NCBI RefSeq assembly: GCF_027859255.1
Contig: NZ_JAQHXR010000001.1
Span: 62,001-126,000 of the forward strand
DNA from: Helicobacter ibis
GTDB taxonomy: Bacteria; Campylobacterota; Campylobacteria; Campylobacterales; Helicobacteraceae
DNA: 64,000 nucleotides
Direction: 5' to 3'
Shown in pieces: positions 19,103 through 28,208 of this stretch; position 1 is the first letter of the stretch; each line of letters starts with the position of its first letter. Both the position numbers and the translations under genes were made by a program. The notes under the pieces are model-generated. The model did no database searches, was not told where the DNA came from, and saw nothing but the letters and a program-made list of their open reading frames with translations.

Positions 19103-19111
19103 GGATTTTTT

Positions 19112-20341
19112 ATGTATTTAGTTGGTGCTGATTTTTTGCTTTTGTGCGATGATTCTTTTAGCATAATAGAAAAAGGTGGAATCTATTTTGATGACAATGA
19201 AATAATTGCAGTTGATAAATATGAAAAGTTAGAATCTTTAAGAATTAGAGAGAAGAAATATTATGAAAATTGTGTCATTACACCATCTTTTGCTAATTTG
19301 CATACACATTTAGAATTTAGCAAAAATAATGGCAAGTTGCATTATGGTAACTTTGGCAAATGGCTTGATAGTGTAATTGTAAATAGGGATTCTCTAATGG
19401 ATAGCACACTAGAAGAAGCAATGCAAAGAGAAATTACAAAAATGCTAAAAAGCGGAATTTCGTGTATTGGTGCTATTTCTAGCTATGGATATGATGTGGA
19501 AGTTTTGGCTAATTCTCCTTTAAGAGTGCTATTTTTTAATGAAGTAATTGGTTCAAAAGAAGAAGCAGTGCCATTTTTAGAACAAAGTCTAAATGCAAGA
19601 ATCAAAGAGTGTGCACAATATCAATCAAAAAGATTCTTCCCAGCAATCGCTATTCATTCGCCATATTCTGTGCATGAAACATTACTAAATAAAGCATTAG
19701 AGATTGCAAAAGTAGAAGAGTTGCCATTAAGTGTGCATTTTTTAGAATCTAAAGAGGAAAGAGAATGGCTAGATAATGGCAGTGGTTATTTTAAAGATTT
19801 CTTTAAACGATTTTTTAATTCTGATATGACGCCATTTTTTAGCATAGAATCTTTTTTGGATAAATTAGAGGGTTTGAATCCTTATTTTGTTCATACTCTC
19901 TTTGCAAATGATAATGAATTAGAAAGAATTAAAAAATTAAATGGCAAGATAATTTCATGTCCTCGTTCTAATAGGCTTTTAAACAATGCTTTATTGCCAC
20001 TTTCTAAAATGTATAACAATGGCTTTGATGTTATTTTTGCAACTGATGGGCTTAGCTCAAATGATAGCTTAAGTCTTTTAGATGAGTTAAAAATGGCACT
20101 TTATGCTTATAGTGAATATGATGTTGAATATTTAGCACAAAAATTATTACTTGGCGTTACAAACTATGCTTTTAAAGACAATAAAATAGGGCTAAAAGCT
20201 GGAATCTTAAAGCAAGGCTATGTGCCTGATTTTGCTGTTTTTAAACTTGAATGCAAAGAGCAAATAGCATTAAATTTGATTTTAAATTCTAAAGAAGCGT
20301 TGGCACTTTATATCGGAGGGATAAAGGTAGAGCATGAATAA
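19112..20341 (+). CDS. Aminofutalosine deaminase family amidohydrolase (menaquinone pathway)
   Basis: This 409-residue amidohydrolase has an intact metal centre: HTHLEFS near residue 66, a central HFLESKEE, and ATDGLSSNDSLSLLDELKMA near residue 310. The last is typical of adenine/aminofutalosine deaminases. In Campylobacterota menaquinone is made through futalosine, and this enzyme deaminates 6-amino-6-deoxyfutalosine. The family member I recall is HP0267, likewise beside the PyrC' gene. AAGGA precedes the ATG, which lies 9 bases after the previous stop. It overlaps the next gene by 8 bases. An N-terminal domain (residues 1-50) belongs to the composite beta-sandwich. Confidence 0.82.
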   Translation: MYLVGADFLLLCDDSFSIIEKGGIYFDDNEIIAVDKYEKLESLRIREKKYYENCVITPSFANLHTHLEFSKNNGKLHYGNFGKWLDSVIVNRDSLMDSTLEEAMQREITKMLKSGISCIGAISSYGYDVEVLANSPLRVLFFNEVIGSKEEAVPFLEQSLNARIKECAQYQSKRFFPAIAIHSPYSVHETLLNKALEIAKVEELPLSVHFLESKEEREWLDNGSGYFKDFFKRFFNSDMTPFFSIESFLDKLEGLNPYFVHTLFANDNELERIKKLNGKIISCPRSNRLLNNALLPLSKMYNNGFDVIFATDGLSSNDSLSLLDELKMALYAYSEYDVEYLAQKLLLGVTNYAFKDNKIGLKAGILKQGYVPDFAVFKLECKEQIALNLILNSKEALALYIGGIKVEHE

Positions 20342-21719
20342 GCTTTCAATTTTTAGAGAATATGATATTAGAGGCATTTTTAATAAGGATTTAACAGAAG
20401 AAAATGTCTTAAAGATAGGCTATTTATTAGGATTAGAGATACTAAAAAGAGGTGGAAGCAATATTGGCGTTGGCTATGATGCTAGAGTTCATTCTTTGAG
20501 CATTTTTGAATGGTTATGTAGTGGCTTGGAGATAGCAGGGATTAAGACTTATAACTTAGGAGAGATTCCAACCCCTGTTGGATATTTTGCACTTTTTACT
20601 GATTTTGATGATGTGGTTTTGGATTCTAGTATTGTAATTACTGGTTCTCATAATCCACCGCAATATAATGGGTTTAAAATCACGCTTTTAAAAGAGCCGT
20701 TTTTTGGTGAGATGATTTATGCTTTAGAAAGAGAGTTTTATAATTCTTCATTCCCTAAGCTACAAACAAGCGCTAAAGAGAGAGGGAGACTTGATGTATT
20801 AAGTAAGTATATTGATTTTTTATCTAAAAAATTTGAGAAATTAAGAGGCTTTAATATACCGCTTAGTATTGATTGTGGAAATGGTGTTGCAGCACTTGGA
20901 ATCTGTCCTATATTAGATAGGCTTGGGATTAAATATAATGGTCTTTTTTTAGAGCCTAATGGGAATTTTCCAAATCATCATCCAGATCCTAGTGAGGTAG
21001 AAAATTTAAAATTCATTATTGATTCTATGTCTAAAGTAGATGGTATTGGGATTGCCTTTGATGGTGATGGAGATAGATTGGCAGTATTAAAGAGCAAAGA
21101 TTTGAAGTGCAGAATTTACAAAGGCGATGAATTAGCCATAATATATGCAAATGAGGTAAAAAATCCATTTGTAATAGGTGAAGTTAAGTGTTCTTTGAAT
21201 ATGTATGAATCTATAAACAAAATTGGCAAAACATTAATGCATAAAACGGGACATAGTAATTTAAAAGTGAAACTAAAAGAAACAAATGCACATATGGCGT
21301 TTGAAGTTAGTGGGCATATGTTTTTTAATGATGATTATTTTGGATTTGATGATGCAACTTATGCTGCTTTGAGACTTCTTGATATAGTGCATAATAAAGG
21401 GCTTAAGTTTGATGAAGCATTAGAATCTCTGCCCAAACTTTACTCTACTGATGAGATAAAAATACAAAGTAGTGAAGAAACCAAGTTTGTAATTATTGAA
21501 AAACTAAAAGAGATTCTAAAAAATCCACCAAAAGACTTTCCAAAAATACTTGATATTATAACTATCGATGGTGTTAGAGTTGTGTTTCAAAATGGTTGGG
21601 GGCTAATTAGAGCTAGTAATACAACTCCAGTGCTTGTTGTTAGATTTGAGGCAAAAAGTAAAGAAGATATGGAGCTTTATAGAGATTGTATGTTATCTTT
21701 ATTAGAAATAAAGGATTAA
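20334..21719 (+). CDS. manB: Phosphomannomutase/phosphoglucomutase
   Basis: This 461-residue alpha-D-phosphohexomutase interconverts hexose 6- and 1-phosphates for lipopolysaccharide and other glycans. The N-terminal FREYDIRGIF, the active-site serine loop TGSHNPPQYNG (about residues 103-113), the magnesium loop FDGDGDR (about residue 243), the sugar-binding EVSGHMF and the phosphate-binding RASNTTPVLVVR are all present. It begins inside the end of the deaminase gene. The family resembles AlgC; which sugars it prefers cannot be read from sequence. Confidence 0.9.
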   Translation: MNKLSIFREYDIRGIFNKDLTEENVLKIGYLLGLEILKRGGSNIGVGYDARVHSLSIFEWLCSGLEIAGIKTYNLGEIPTPVGYFALFTDFDDVVLDSSIVITGSHNPPQYNGFKITLLKEPFFGEMIYALEREFYNSSFPKLQTSAKERGRLDVLSKYIDFLSKKFEKLRGFNIPLSIDCGNGVAALGICPILDRLGIKYNGLFLEPNGNFPNHHPDPSEVENLKFIIDSMSKVDGIGIAFDGDGDRLAVLKSKDLKCRIYKGDELAIIYANEVKNPFVIGEVKCSLNMYESINKIGKTLMHKTGHSNLKVKLKETNAHMAFEVSGHMFFNDDYFGFDDATYAALRLLDIVHNKGLKFDEALESLPKLYSTDEIKIQSSEETKFVIIEKLKEILKNPPKDFPKILDIITIDGVRVVFQNGWGLIRASNTTPVLVVRFEAKSKEDMELYRDCMLSLLEIKD

Positions 21720-21721
21720 AA

Positions 21722-22723
21722 ATGAAACTAGAAATACAAAGTCCATTTGATATGCATTTGCACTTAAGAGATGGAGAGATTTTAAGAGATGTTGTAAATT
21801 ATACTTCTTCTCAATTTTGTGGTGCTGTTGTTATGCCAAACCTAAACCCACCTATAACAAGTGTAAAACTAGCATTGGAATATAAAACTAGAATCCTAAA
21901 TTCTTCTAAGTATGACTTTAGCCCTTTTGTTAGTTTGTATTTAACAGAAGAGTTAGATAAAGAAGAATTGCAAAAAGCAAAAGATAATGGACTTTTTATG
22001 CTAAAGCTATATCCAAAAGGTGCAACCACAGGTAGTGAAAATGGTGTAAAAGAAATATTAAGCGATAAAGTCTTAGAGATTTTAGAAGTTGCAGAGAATT
22101 TGGGATTCATACTTAGCATACATGGCGAGACAAATGGCTTTGTCTTAGATAGGGAATTTGAATTTTTACCTATTTTTGAATCTTTAGCCAAGACATTTCC
22201 TAAGTTAAAAATCATCTTTGAGCATTTAAGCGATAGAAGATCCATAGAACTTGTAGAGAGATATGATAATTTATATGCAACTTTAACCTTGCACCATATG
22301 CTTCTTAGCTTAGATGATGTGCTAGGTGGAATGCTAAATCCGCATTATTTTTGTAAGCCAATTTTAAAGACACCAAAGGATAAAGAAACATTGTTAAATA
22401 TCGCACTAAACGCACACGATAAGTTTTCTTTTGGTAGCGATTCAGCGCCGCATTTAATTAGTAAAAAAGAATGTAATAATGGTGCAGCTGGAATCTTTAG
22501 TGCTCCTATTTTGCTACCAAAATTAGCTGAAGTATTTGAGAAACATGATTCTTTAGAAAATTTAGAAAAATTTGTAAGTCTAAATGCAACTAAAATATAT
22601 AATTTAAATAGAAGCAATAGAAAAATAACGCTAATAAAACAAGAGCTAAAAGTGTCTAAGATATACAATGATATTGTGCCACTTTTTGCAGGAGATAGCA
22701 TGTCTTGGAGCTTAGAGCAATGA
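21722..22723 (+). CDS. pyrC: Dihydroorotase (active, class II-like)
   Basis: This 333-residue enzyme closes carbamoyl aspartate to dihydroorotate in pyrimidine synthesis. The binuclear zinc ligands are visible as DMHLHLRDGE (His12, His14), the carbamylated lysine in MLKLYPKG and the later histidine ILSIHGE. FGSDSAPH supplies the catalytic aspartate. ATG 21722 follows AAGGATTAAAA with good spacing; an upstream ATG-equivalent at 21686 would lie within the previous gene. The stop overlaps coaD by four bases. It contrasts with the dead paralogue at 17876. Confidence 0.93.
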   Translation: MKLEIQSPFDMHLHLRDGEILRDVVNYTSSQFCGAVVMPNLNPPITSVKLALEYKTRILNSSKYDFSPFVSLYLTEELDKEELQKAKDNGLFMLKLYPKGATTGSENGVKEILSDKVLEILEVAENLGFILSIHGETNGFVLDREFEFLPIFESLAKTFPKLKIIFEHLSDRRSIELVERYDNLYATLTLHHMLLSLDDVLGGMLNPHYFCKPILKTPKDKETLLNIALNAHDKFSFGSDSAPHLISKKECNNGAAGIFSAPILLPKLAEVFEKHDSLENLEKFVSLNATKIYNLNRSNRKITLIKQELKVSKIYNDIVPLFAGDSMSWSLEQ

Positions 22724-23199
22724 GGATAGCAATTTATCCCGGGACATTTGATCCTATTACAAATGGTCATGTAGATATAGTAAATCGTGCGTGTAAAATC
22801 TTTGATAAAATAATAGTAGCAGTTGCAAAAAGCGAGAGTAAAAAGCCATTATTTTCGCAAGAATTACGAGTAGAAATGGCGAAAATGGCTTTTTTAAACA
22901 AACCATGTGTTAGCGTTGTTGGATTTTGTAATTTGGTTGCTGATTTTTCAAACGAAGTTGGTGCAAATGTTCTTCTTAGAGGGCTTAGGGCGGTTAGTGA
23001 TTTTGAGTATGAATTACAAATGGGATATGCAAATGCATCATTGAATAGTAATTTAGAAACTATTTATCTAATGCCTTCTTTAAAAAATGCTTTTATAAGC
23101 TCTAGTGTTGTTAGGTCTATTTTATTGCATGATGGTGATATTAGCCATTTGGTGCCAAGTTGTGTTTCTAATTTTATAAGGAACAATAAATGTATATAG
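22720..23199 (+). CDS. coaD: Phosphopantetheine adenylyltransferase
   Basis: This 159-residue enzyme adenylates 4'-phosphopantetheine in the penultimate step of coenzyme A synthesis. The nucleotidyltransferase motif YPGTFDPITNGH and the C-terminal ISSSVVR are intact, as is LLRGLRAVSDFEYELQM. The ATG overlaps the pyrC stop (ATGA) and tmk begins inside its 3' end. The coaD-tmk-comF order equals HP1475-1473 in H. pylori (coaD formerly kdtB). Confidence 0.96.
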   Translation: MRIAIYPGTFDPITNGHVDIVNRACKIFDKIIVAVAKSESKKPLFSQELRVEMAKMAFLNKPCVSVVGFCNLVADFSNEVGANVLLRGLRAVSDFEYELQMGYANASLNSNLETIYLMPSLKNAFISSSVVRSILLHDGDISHLVPSCVSNFIRNNKCI

Positions 23200-23762
23200 C
23201 ATTAGAGGGTATTGATACATGCGGTAAAAGCACACAAATAAAATCTCTAAAGTTACATTATAAAGATGCAATTTTTACAAAAGAGCCAGGTGGCAGTAAA
23301 ATAGGTGAGAAGTTAAGAGAGATTCTGCTTTATGATTGTGAATCTCTATCAAAAGAAGCAGAGATTTTATTATTTCTAGCAGATAGAGCACAACATATAA
23401 AGGAAATAATAAAGCCAAATAAGGAGAAATTGATAATTTCTGATAGAAGTCTAGTTAGCGGTATTGCATATGCAACAGATTTTGATTTTGAGATTTTGCA
23501 AACTTTGAATCTTTTTGCTACTAGTGGGGTTGTGCCTGATTATGTAGTGTTTTTGGAAATTTCTGAAAATGAGCTTATAACTAGATTGGGTAAAAAAGAA
23601 ATGGATAATATAGAAAAAAGAGGTGTAGAGTATCTATTGTCATTGCAAAGCAGAATCTTGGATACAATTAGGCTTTTAGGAATTCCATATTGCATAATTA
23701 ATGCTTCAGATGAAGTTGGTGCTATAACAAATGAGATTATAAGTTTTATAGATAGTAAATGA
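23190..23762 (+). CDS. tmk: Thymidylate kinase
   Basis: This 190-residue P-loop kinase phosphorylates dTMP to dTDP. The Walker A sequence EGIDTCGKSTQ lies at residues 5-15; the DR(S/Y) motif is SDRSLVSGIAYA, and TKEPGG carries the substrate-binding region. It starts 10 bases inside coaD and its stop overlaps comF by four bases. Confidence 0.95.
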   Translation: MYIALEGIDTCGKSTQIKSLKLHYKDAIFTKEPGGSKIGEKLREILLYDCESLSKEAEILLFLADRAQHIKEIIKPNKEKLIISDRSLVSGIAYATDFDFEILQTLNLFATSGVVPDYVVFLEISENELITRLGKKEMDNIEKRGVEYLLSLQSRILDTIRLLGIPYCIINASDEVGAITNEIISFIDSK

Positions 23763-24331
23763 GATGTATTGTTTGCTATAAATTATCTATTTTTACAATA
23801 TGTAAAAATTGTCTAAATATAATTAAAATTACTCCTAGAAGTAGGGAGCTAGATGGCTTTAAGGTTTATAGTTTTTATGATTTTTCTGAAGTTTCTTTCT
23901 TGTTATCTTTGAAATATGATTATATAGGTAGCAAAGTGTATTCTATACTCTCAAAAAAAGTATTATCTTATGTGCAAAATATTTTAAATAATAATATTAG
24001 ATTCTATGGAGTTGCAGTTGATGATAGGATAAATAATAAGGGATATTCTCATAGTGCGATACTTCTATCACATCTAAAAAAATGCAATATAACCCCAATG
24101 TATCACACTCTAATATCCACAAATAATGTAAATTATGCTGGTAAAAGCTTGGAGTTTAGAGAGAAGAATCCTAGAAATTTTGTGCTAAAGAGAAGTGTTT
24201 ATAATAAAGATATAGTCTTATTTGATGATATTATAACAACAGGATTGACGATAAAAGAGGCTAGAGATTCTATAAATAATGCTGGTGGCAATGCACACTT
24301 TGCATTTGTGCTAAGTGATGCAAAATACTAG
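23759..24331 (+). CDS. comF: ComF-family phosphoribosyltransferase-like protein
   Basis: This 190-residue protein begins with a cysteine pair region (CIVC, CKNC) that resembles the zinc ribbon of ComF. It ends with a phosphoribosyltransferase PRPP-binding loop DIVLFDDIITTGLTIKEA. ComF proteins are needed for natural transformation, handling imported single-stranded DNA in the cytoplasm; HP1473 is the counterpart I recall. The ATG overlaps the tmk stop. The convergent fliY stop lies one base beyond its own stop, leaving no room for a terminator. Confidence 0.85.
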   Translation: MRCIVCYKLSIFTICKNCLNIIKITPRSRELDGFKVYSFYDFSEVSFLLSLKYDYIGSKVYSILSKKVLSYVQNILNNNIRFYGVAVDDRINNKGYSHSAILLSHLKKCNITPMYHTLISTNNVNYAGKSLEFREKNPRNFVLKRSVYNKDIVLFDDIITTGLTIKEARDSINNAGGNAHFAFVLSDAKY

Positions 24332-24332
24332 G

Positions 24333-25181
24333 CTACATTAGTTGTTCTATTCTGTCTTTTTTTGGTGCTATTTCGGTTATTTGAATCCCAAAGTTACCAT
24401 CTACAATTACAACTTCACCTTTTGCAATTACTTTGTCATCAACTAGCACTTCTAGTGGGTCGTTTGCTAGTTGGTTTAGCTCCACTACACTTCCTATATC
24501 CATGGCAATAACATCTTTTAAGAGCATTTTCTTTTGCCCGATTCTTACCTTTACTTGCAATCTTACATCAAGTAACATTGCCATGTTTTTCATTTCATTA
24601 TTGTTTAGCTCCACTTTAGATGAATTGCTTCCGCTGTTTGCTGGGCTAGATTCTACTGGAGCTTCTTCTGCTTGTGGGCTAAATAACTTCTCAAATGTGC
24701 TAGAAAATGCAAAATATATGGAATCTTTTACATCGCCTATGCTAAATGAGAATGTATAAAAGCCACTATAATCATCTAATGCTAAATCTCCACCATCGCC
24801 TATAAAGGCTATGTTTCCTATGTTAAAGCTAAGTTTTGGTAGCTCCTTTTGCCCTCCAAGAGAAGTAGATACCGCCCCTAGTATGTTTGATGCTATTTCT
24901 TTTGTTGCATCTAAGTCATCATCTTCCATGGAATCTTTTGTCGCACTTCCATCACCACCTAGCATCATATCAGCTAGTGCTGTTCCTAGCTTTGCAGAGA
25001 TAAACATAGCCATTCTTGTAGAATTATCAGAATCTATATCTATCTTTGTCATAGGTGCTACTATGCTATCTTTTTTGCCATTTTCACTTTCTATTAGACT
25101 TACTTCAGGGGCTTGTCCTAGCAGTCCTTCTATTGTTGAAATTGTTTCTTTTGTAATTAGTTGTAAAAAGTCATTAAGCAT
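24333..25181 (-). CDS. fliY: Flagellar motor switch protein FliY
   Basis: This 282-residue protein combines a CheC-like central region with a C-terminal FliN domain (about residues 205-275, with LLDVRLQVKVRIGQKKMLLKDV and VNL-type VIAKGEVVIVDGNFGIQI). It is part of the cytoplasmic switch ring that sets rotation direction. An acidic, serine-rich linker separates the halves. The order fliY-fliM-fliA matches HP1030-1032. It lies 19 bases after fliM. Another FliN may be encoded elsewhere, as in H. pylori. Confidence 0.92.
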   Translation of the reverse strand: MLNDFLQLITKETISTIEGLLGQAPEVSLIESENGKKDSIVAPMTKIDIDSDNSTRMAMFISAKLGTALADMMLGGDGSATKDSMEDDDLDATKEIASNILGAVSTSLGGQKELPKLSFNIGNIAFIGDGGDLALDDYSGFYTFSFSIGDVKDSIYFAFSSTFEKLFSPQAEEAPVESSPANSGSNSSKVELNNNEMKNMAMLLDVRLQVKVRIGQKKMLLKDVIAMDIGSVVELNQLANDPLEVLVDDKVIAKGEVVIVDGNFGIQITEIAPKKDRIEQLM

Positions 25182-25200
25182 ATAATCTCCCTATTTAAGC

Positions 25201-26259
25201 TTATTCTTCTTCTATTTCATTTGCTCTTGATTTTCTTTGCATTTCTAGCATTTCTAGTATTTCTTTTACTTGGTCTTTTTCGGTTTTTATCATTTCTTTT
25301 ACTTCAATTGTTTTTCTATATCTGTGAAGTCCTATACTTGCTAGGAATTTCTCTCTTCCATCTACATTTATAATAACTGTGTCATCAGCAGGTCTATCAA
25401 GTCTTACTATATCGCCAACTTCTAAATCTAAAATTTCCCTCATAGTAAGTTTCGTCTCACCTAAGACTGCAGCGACATTTACCTTCGCTCCACCAAGAAG
25501 TGCTTGAAGCTCTTTGTTTCTAGACTTTTTAGAGTTAGTTTCACTTAGCATAATATCTCTACTTGCAAGACGAGAAAGCACAGATTCTAAAGAGATAACA
25601 GGATAGCAAAGATTCATCATACCGCTACTATGTCCGATAATTATCTCCATAACAACCATGATTACAATTTCATTTTGTGCAACGATTTGCACAACATTTG
25701 GGCTTGATTCTTTTACATCAACGGTTGGGAATATTTCTGTAACAGGTGCCCACGCTTCTTTTAGATTCTGCATCATTTGACGCAAAATTGTATCTAGCAA
25801 GTTTAGCTCAATATCACTAAATTCGCGCGTAGATTCATAAGGGTCGCCTTTTCCTCCCAAAAGTCTGTCAATCATAGGAAATGCAATGCTTGGATTTATC
25901 TCCAAAACCCCTGTCCCATCAAGTGGCTTCATTGAGAAAACATTGAAGCTTGTAGGACTTGGTAAGGACATTAAAAACTCACCATAAGTCATCTGATCCA
26001 CGCTATGAAGCTGAATCTCAACAATAGAACGCATGATTGCAGAAATTTGACTTGATAGGCTTCTAGCCATTTTGTCATGAATCCCTCTAAAAGCCCTTAA
26101 TTGCTCTTTGCTTACACGATTTGGTCGCTTGAAGTCATATAGAGTTATTTGCCTTTGTTGTGTCGGGGCTGGTTTGTCTATGATTTCTGTCTCTGAACCA
26201 TCATCATCAACCACTTCTAATAGTGCATCAATTTCTTCTTGACTTAGAATATCAGCCAT
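25201..26259 (-). CDS. fliM: Flagellar motor switch protein FliM
   Basis: This 352-residue protein has the N-terminal CheY-binding peptide MADILSQEEIDALLE, the CheC-like middle domain (KMARSLSSQISAIMRSIVE, IDRLLGGKG) and a C-terminal FliN-like domain (AVLGETKLTMREILDLEVGDIVRLD). FliM links chemotaxis signalling to the rotor ring. It overlaps fliA by eight bases and is followed by fliY. Confidence 0.95.
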   Translation of the reverse strand: MADILSQEEIDALLEVVDDDGSETEIIDKPAPTQQRQITLYDFKRPNRVSKEQLRAFRGIHDKMARSLSSQISAIMRSIVEIQLHSVDQMTYGEFLMSLPSPTSFNVFSMKPLDGTGVLEINPSIAFPMIDRLLGGKGDPYESTREFSDIELNLLDTILRQMMQNLKEAWAPVTEIFPTVDVKESSPNVVQIVAQNEIVIMVVMEIIIGHSSGMMNLCYPVISLESVLSRLASRDIMLSETNSKKSRNKELQALLGGAKVNVAAVLGETKLTMREILDLEVGDIVRLDRPADDTVIINVDGREKFLASIGLHRYRKTIEVKEMIKTEKDQVKEILEMLEMQRKSRANEIEEE

Positions 26260-26959
26260 TTATCCCCCTTTGCAAAAGATTTAATTTTAGTTTTCTAATA
26301 ATTGTTTTATGTATTTGCGATACTCTAGATTCACTTATTTCTAATACTTCACTTATTTCTTTTAAGCTTAATTCTTCATAGTAATATAGTTGGATTACTA
26401 ATTGTTCGTTTTTGGTTGATTTCTCCAAAATGTCTTGTATGATATTTACTAATTCTTCTTTTTCTATTGCATTATAAGTTTTATCATCTAAAGAAGCACT
26501 AAGTTGCTCATCAAGTGGCATTACGGCATATATTTCGCTAGCATTTCTTGCATCTTTTATCTTTTCTATATCTTCGCCTAAAACCTTACTTAGATACTCA
26601 TTATCAGGCTCTTCTTGGTGGATATTATAGTATTTTACTATTTCATTATCTATTTTTTTAATTAGTGTTCTTGTGTTTCTGCTTACGCAATCTAGGCTTC
26701 TTAGATAATCAAGCATTGCACCTTGCACCCTTGATCTAGCATATCCCCAAAATGAATCATTTATGCTTGCATCATATTTTCTAGCTAACTTTATAAGCTC
26801 TTCTGTGCCTATTGATACTAAATCAGCAAAATCAACACTAGCAGGCAATCTTTCTTTAAGCTTGGCAGCTAGACTTTTTAATGCCGGCAAATAAGCTACT
26901 GCTAGTTCGTCTTGGTTTTGTTTGATTACGCTTTGGTAGCCATTAGAAAATGTCTTCAT
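26252..26959 (-). CDS. fliA: Flagellar sigma factor sigma-28
   Basis: This 235-residue sigma factor has region 2 (DLVSIGTEELIKLARKYD, FWGYARSRVQGAMLDYLR) and a region 4 helix-turn-helix (LSLKEISEVLEISESRVSQIHK). It directs late flagellar genes; a matching promoter precedes flaA at 47047-47072 in this window. The start overlaps the upstream small membrane-protein gene by 17 bases. The gene order matches HP1032 in H. pylori. Confidence 0.95.
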   Translation of the reverse strand: MKTFSNGYQSVIKQNQDELAVAYLPALKSLAAKLKERLPASVDFADLVSIGTEELIKLARKYDASINDSFWGYARSRVQGAMLDYLRSLDCVSRNTRTLIKKIDNEIVKYYNIHQEEPDNEYLSKVLGEDIEKIKDARNASEIYAVMPLDEQLSASLDDKTYNAIEKEELVNIIQDILEKSTKNEQLVIQLYYYEELSLKEISEVLEISESRVSQIHKTIIRKLKLNLLQRGING

Positions 26960-27335
26960 TTGCTAACTCTAAAAGTTTATCTTTATTGCTTTTATAGACT
27001 CTTTCTTCTTTTTCTTCCTCTCTCATTGTTTTTTCCATAGTTCTCAAGAAACCTCTTATTTTGTTTGTTGCTTTTTCTCGTTTATCAAATTCTTCGATAT
27101 ATTCTTCTAGTAAATTATTATAAGATGGTTTTTTTATAGAACTTTCTTTTTGGGTTAGGAATTTTATAAAGAAAGATACGCTAACTAGCGTTATTAGATA
27201 AAAGCCAATAGTTGATAGAAGTGTGCCAGCAACTATCATTTCAGGATCGTCAAATTTTAAAAAAGATAATAATAAGCCTATAAAGAATCCATTAACAATG
27301 GCAAAGCTTAAAAAATTATCCATTTTTAACATCAT
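26943..27335 (-). CDS. Conserved membrane protein between flhG and fliA
   Basis: This 130-residue protein has two hydrophobic segments (about residues 9-24 and 30-60) followed by a charged, probably cytoplasmic, helical tail. ATG at 27335 is preceded by AAAGGA. A gene of similar size (HP1033) occupies this position in H. pylori between flhG and fliA. No enzymatic motif is visible. Its conserved place in the flhF-flhG-fliA operon suggests a link to flagellar assembly or placement, but the function is unknown. Confidence 0.7.
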   Translation of the reverse strand: MMLKMDNFLSFAIVNGFFIGLLLSFLKFDDPEMIVAGTLLSTIGFYLITLVSVSFFIKFLTQKESSIKKPSYNNLLEEYIEEFDKREKATNKIRGFLRTMEKTMREEEKEERVYKSNKDKLLELANEDIF

Positions 27336-27348
27336 TTATAATCCTTTA

Positions 27349-28206
27349 TTAAAAGTGTCCTAATATTTTTTTGATGAACTTACCAAACCTTTTGTCTTCT
27401 TTTACTAGCACATTTCGTTCCAATTTTTTAGCAAGCGTTCTTGCTATTTCTTCTAGCTCCATTGCACTATCAGAATTCGGTTCTTCTTTTACGAAGATCC
27501 CCCTATTTTTACTATAATAATTTATTAGTGTGTTTTTGGTTATCTTTCCTATTAATTCTAAATTTATATTTTGTATATTCATTCCTGCTATTTTTTGTAT
27601 TTTGTCAAAAATCATACTAGCTTCAGCATTATTTTTTGCCATGTTTATAAGCATGAAGATTCTATCTTTAAAGTTTGAAGTTAGCTTAATTGTTGCATAA
27701 GCATCAGTTATTGCTGCTGGATCTGGTATTGTTAGAACAATTACATCATCGCTATTTTTTAGAAATGTCTGTGTGTATTCTCCAATTCCCGCACCTGTAT
27801 CAATAAGCACAAAATCAAGCCCATCTAAAAACTTTGAATCTTCAACTAAAGATTCAAACATAAATTCACTCTTATATCTAAAGATATCACTTCCAGAATC
27901 TCCGGGAATTAGATATAGCCCATGTTCTATTGGGACTATTATATCTTTTAGCGAGGCTTGGTTTTTAAGCACATGAAGTAGATTTTTCTCGCATCTAACA
28001 CCAAAGATAATGTCTAAATTAGCCAATCCAATATCTGCATCAAAGATTCCAATTTTAAATCCAAGTTGCCAAAGTTTATAGGCTAAATTAGCACAAAATG
28101 TGCTTTTGCCAACACCACCTTTACCGCTTGTTATAGCTATGAATCTAGTGGCTAATTTTTTGTCGTTTTGAACTAGTGATTCTAGAGCTGCTGCTTGATT
28201 TTTCAC
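27349..28206 (-). CDS. flhG: Flagellar number regulator FlhG (MinD-like ATPase)
   Basis: This 285-residue ParA/MinD-family ATPase has the deviant Walker A SGKGGVGKST (about residue 28), the FDADIGLANLD motif and FVLIDTGAGIG. FlhG antagonises FlhF to limit flagellar number, and in Campylobacterota also affects division-site selection. It follows flhF after two bases and ends in a basic helix (LKKILGHF-like tail), as in MinD relatives. HP1034 is the counterpart. Confidence 0.92.
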   Translation of the reverse strand: MKNQAAALESLVQNDKKLATRFIAITSGKGGVGKSTFCANLAYKLWQLGFKIGIFDADIGLANLDIIFGVRCEKNLLHVLKNQASLKDIIVPIEHGLYLIPGDSGSDIFRYKSEFMFESLVEDSKFLDGLDFVLIDTGAGIGEYTQTFLKNSDDVIVLTIPDPAAITDAYATIKLTSNFKDRIFMLINMAKNNAEASMIFDKIQKIAGMNIQNINLELIGKITKNTLINYYSKNRGIFVKEEPNSDSAMELEEIARTLAKKLERNVLVKEDKRFGKFIKKILGHF

Positions 28207-28208
28207 TT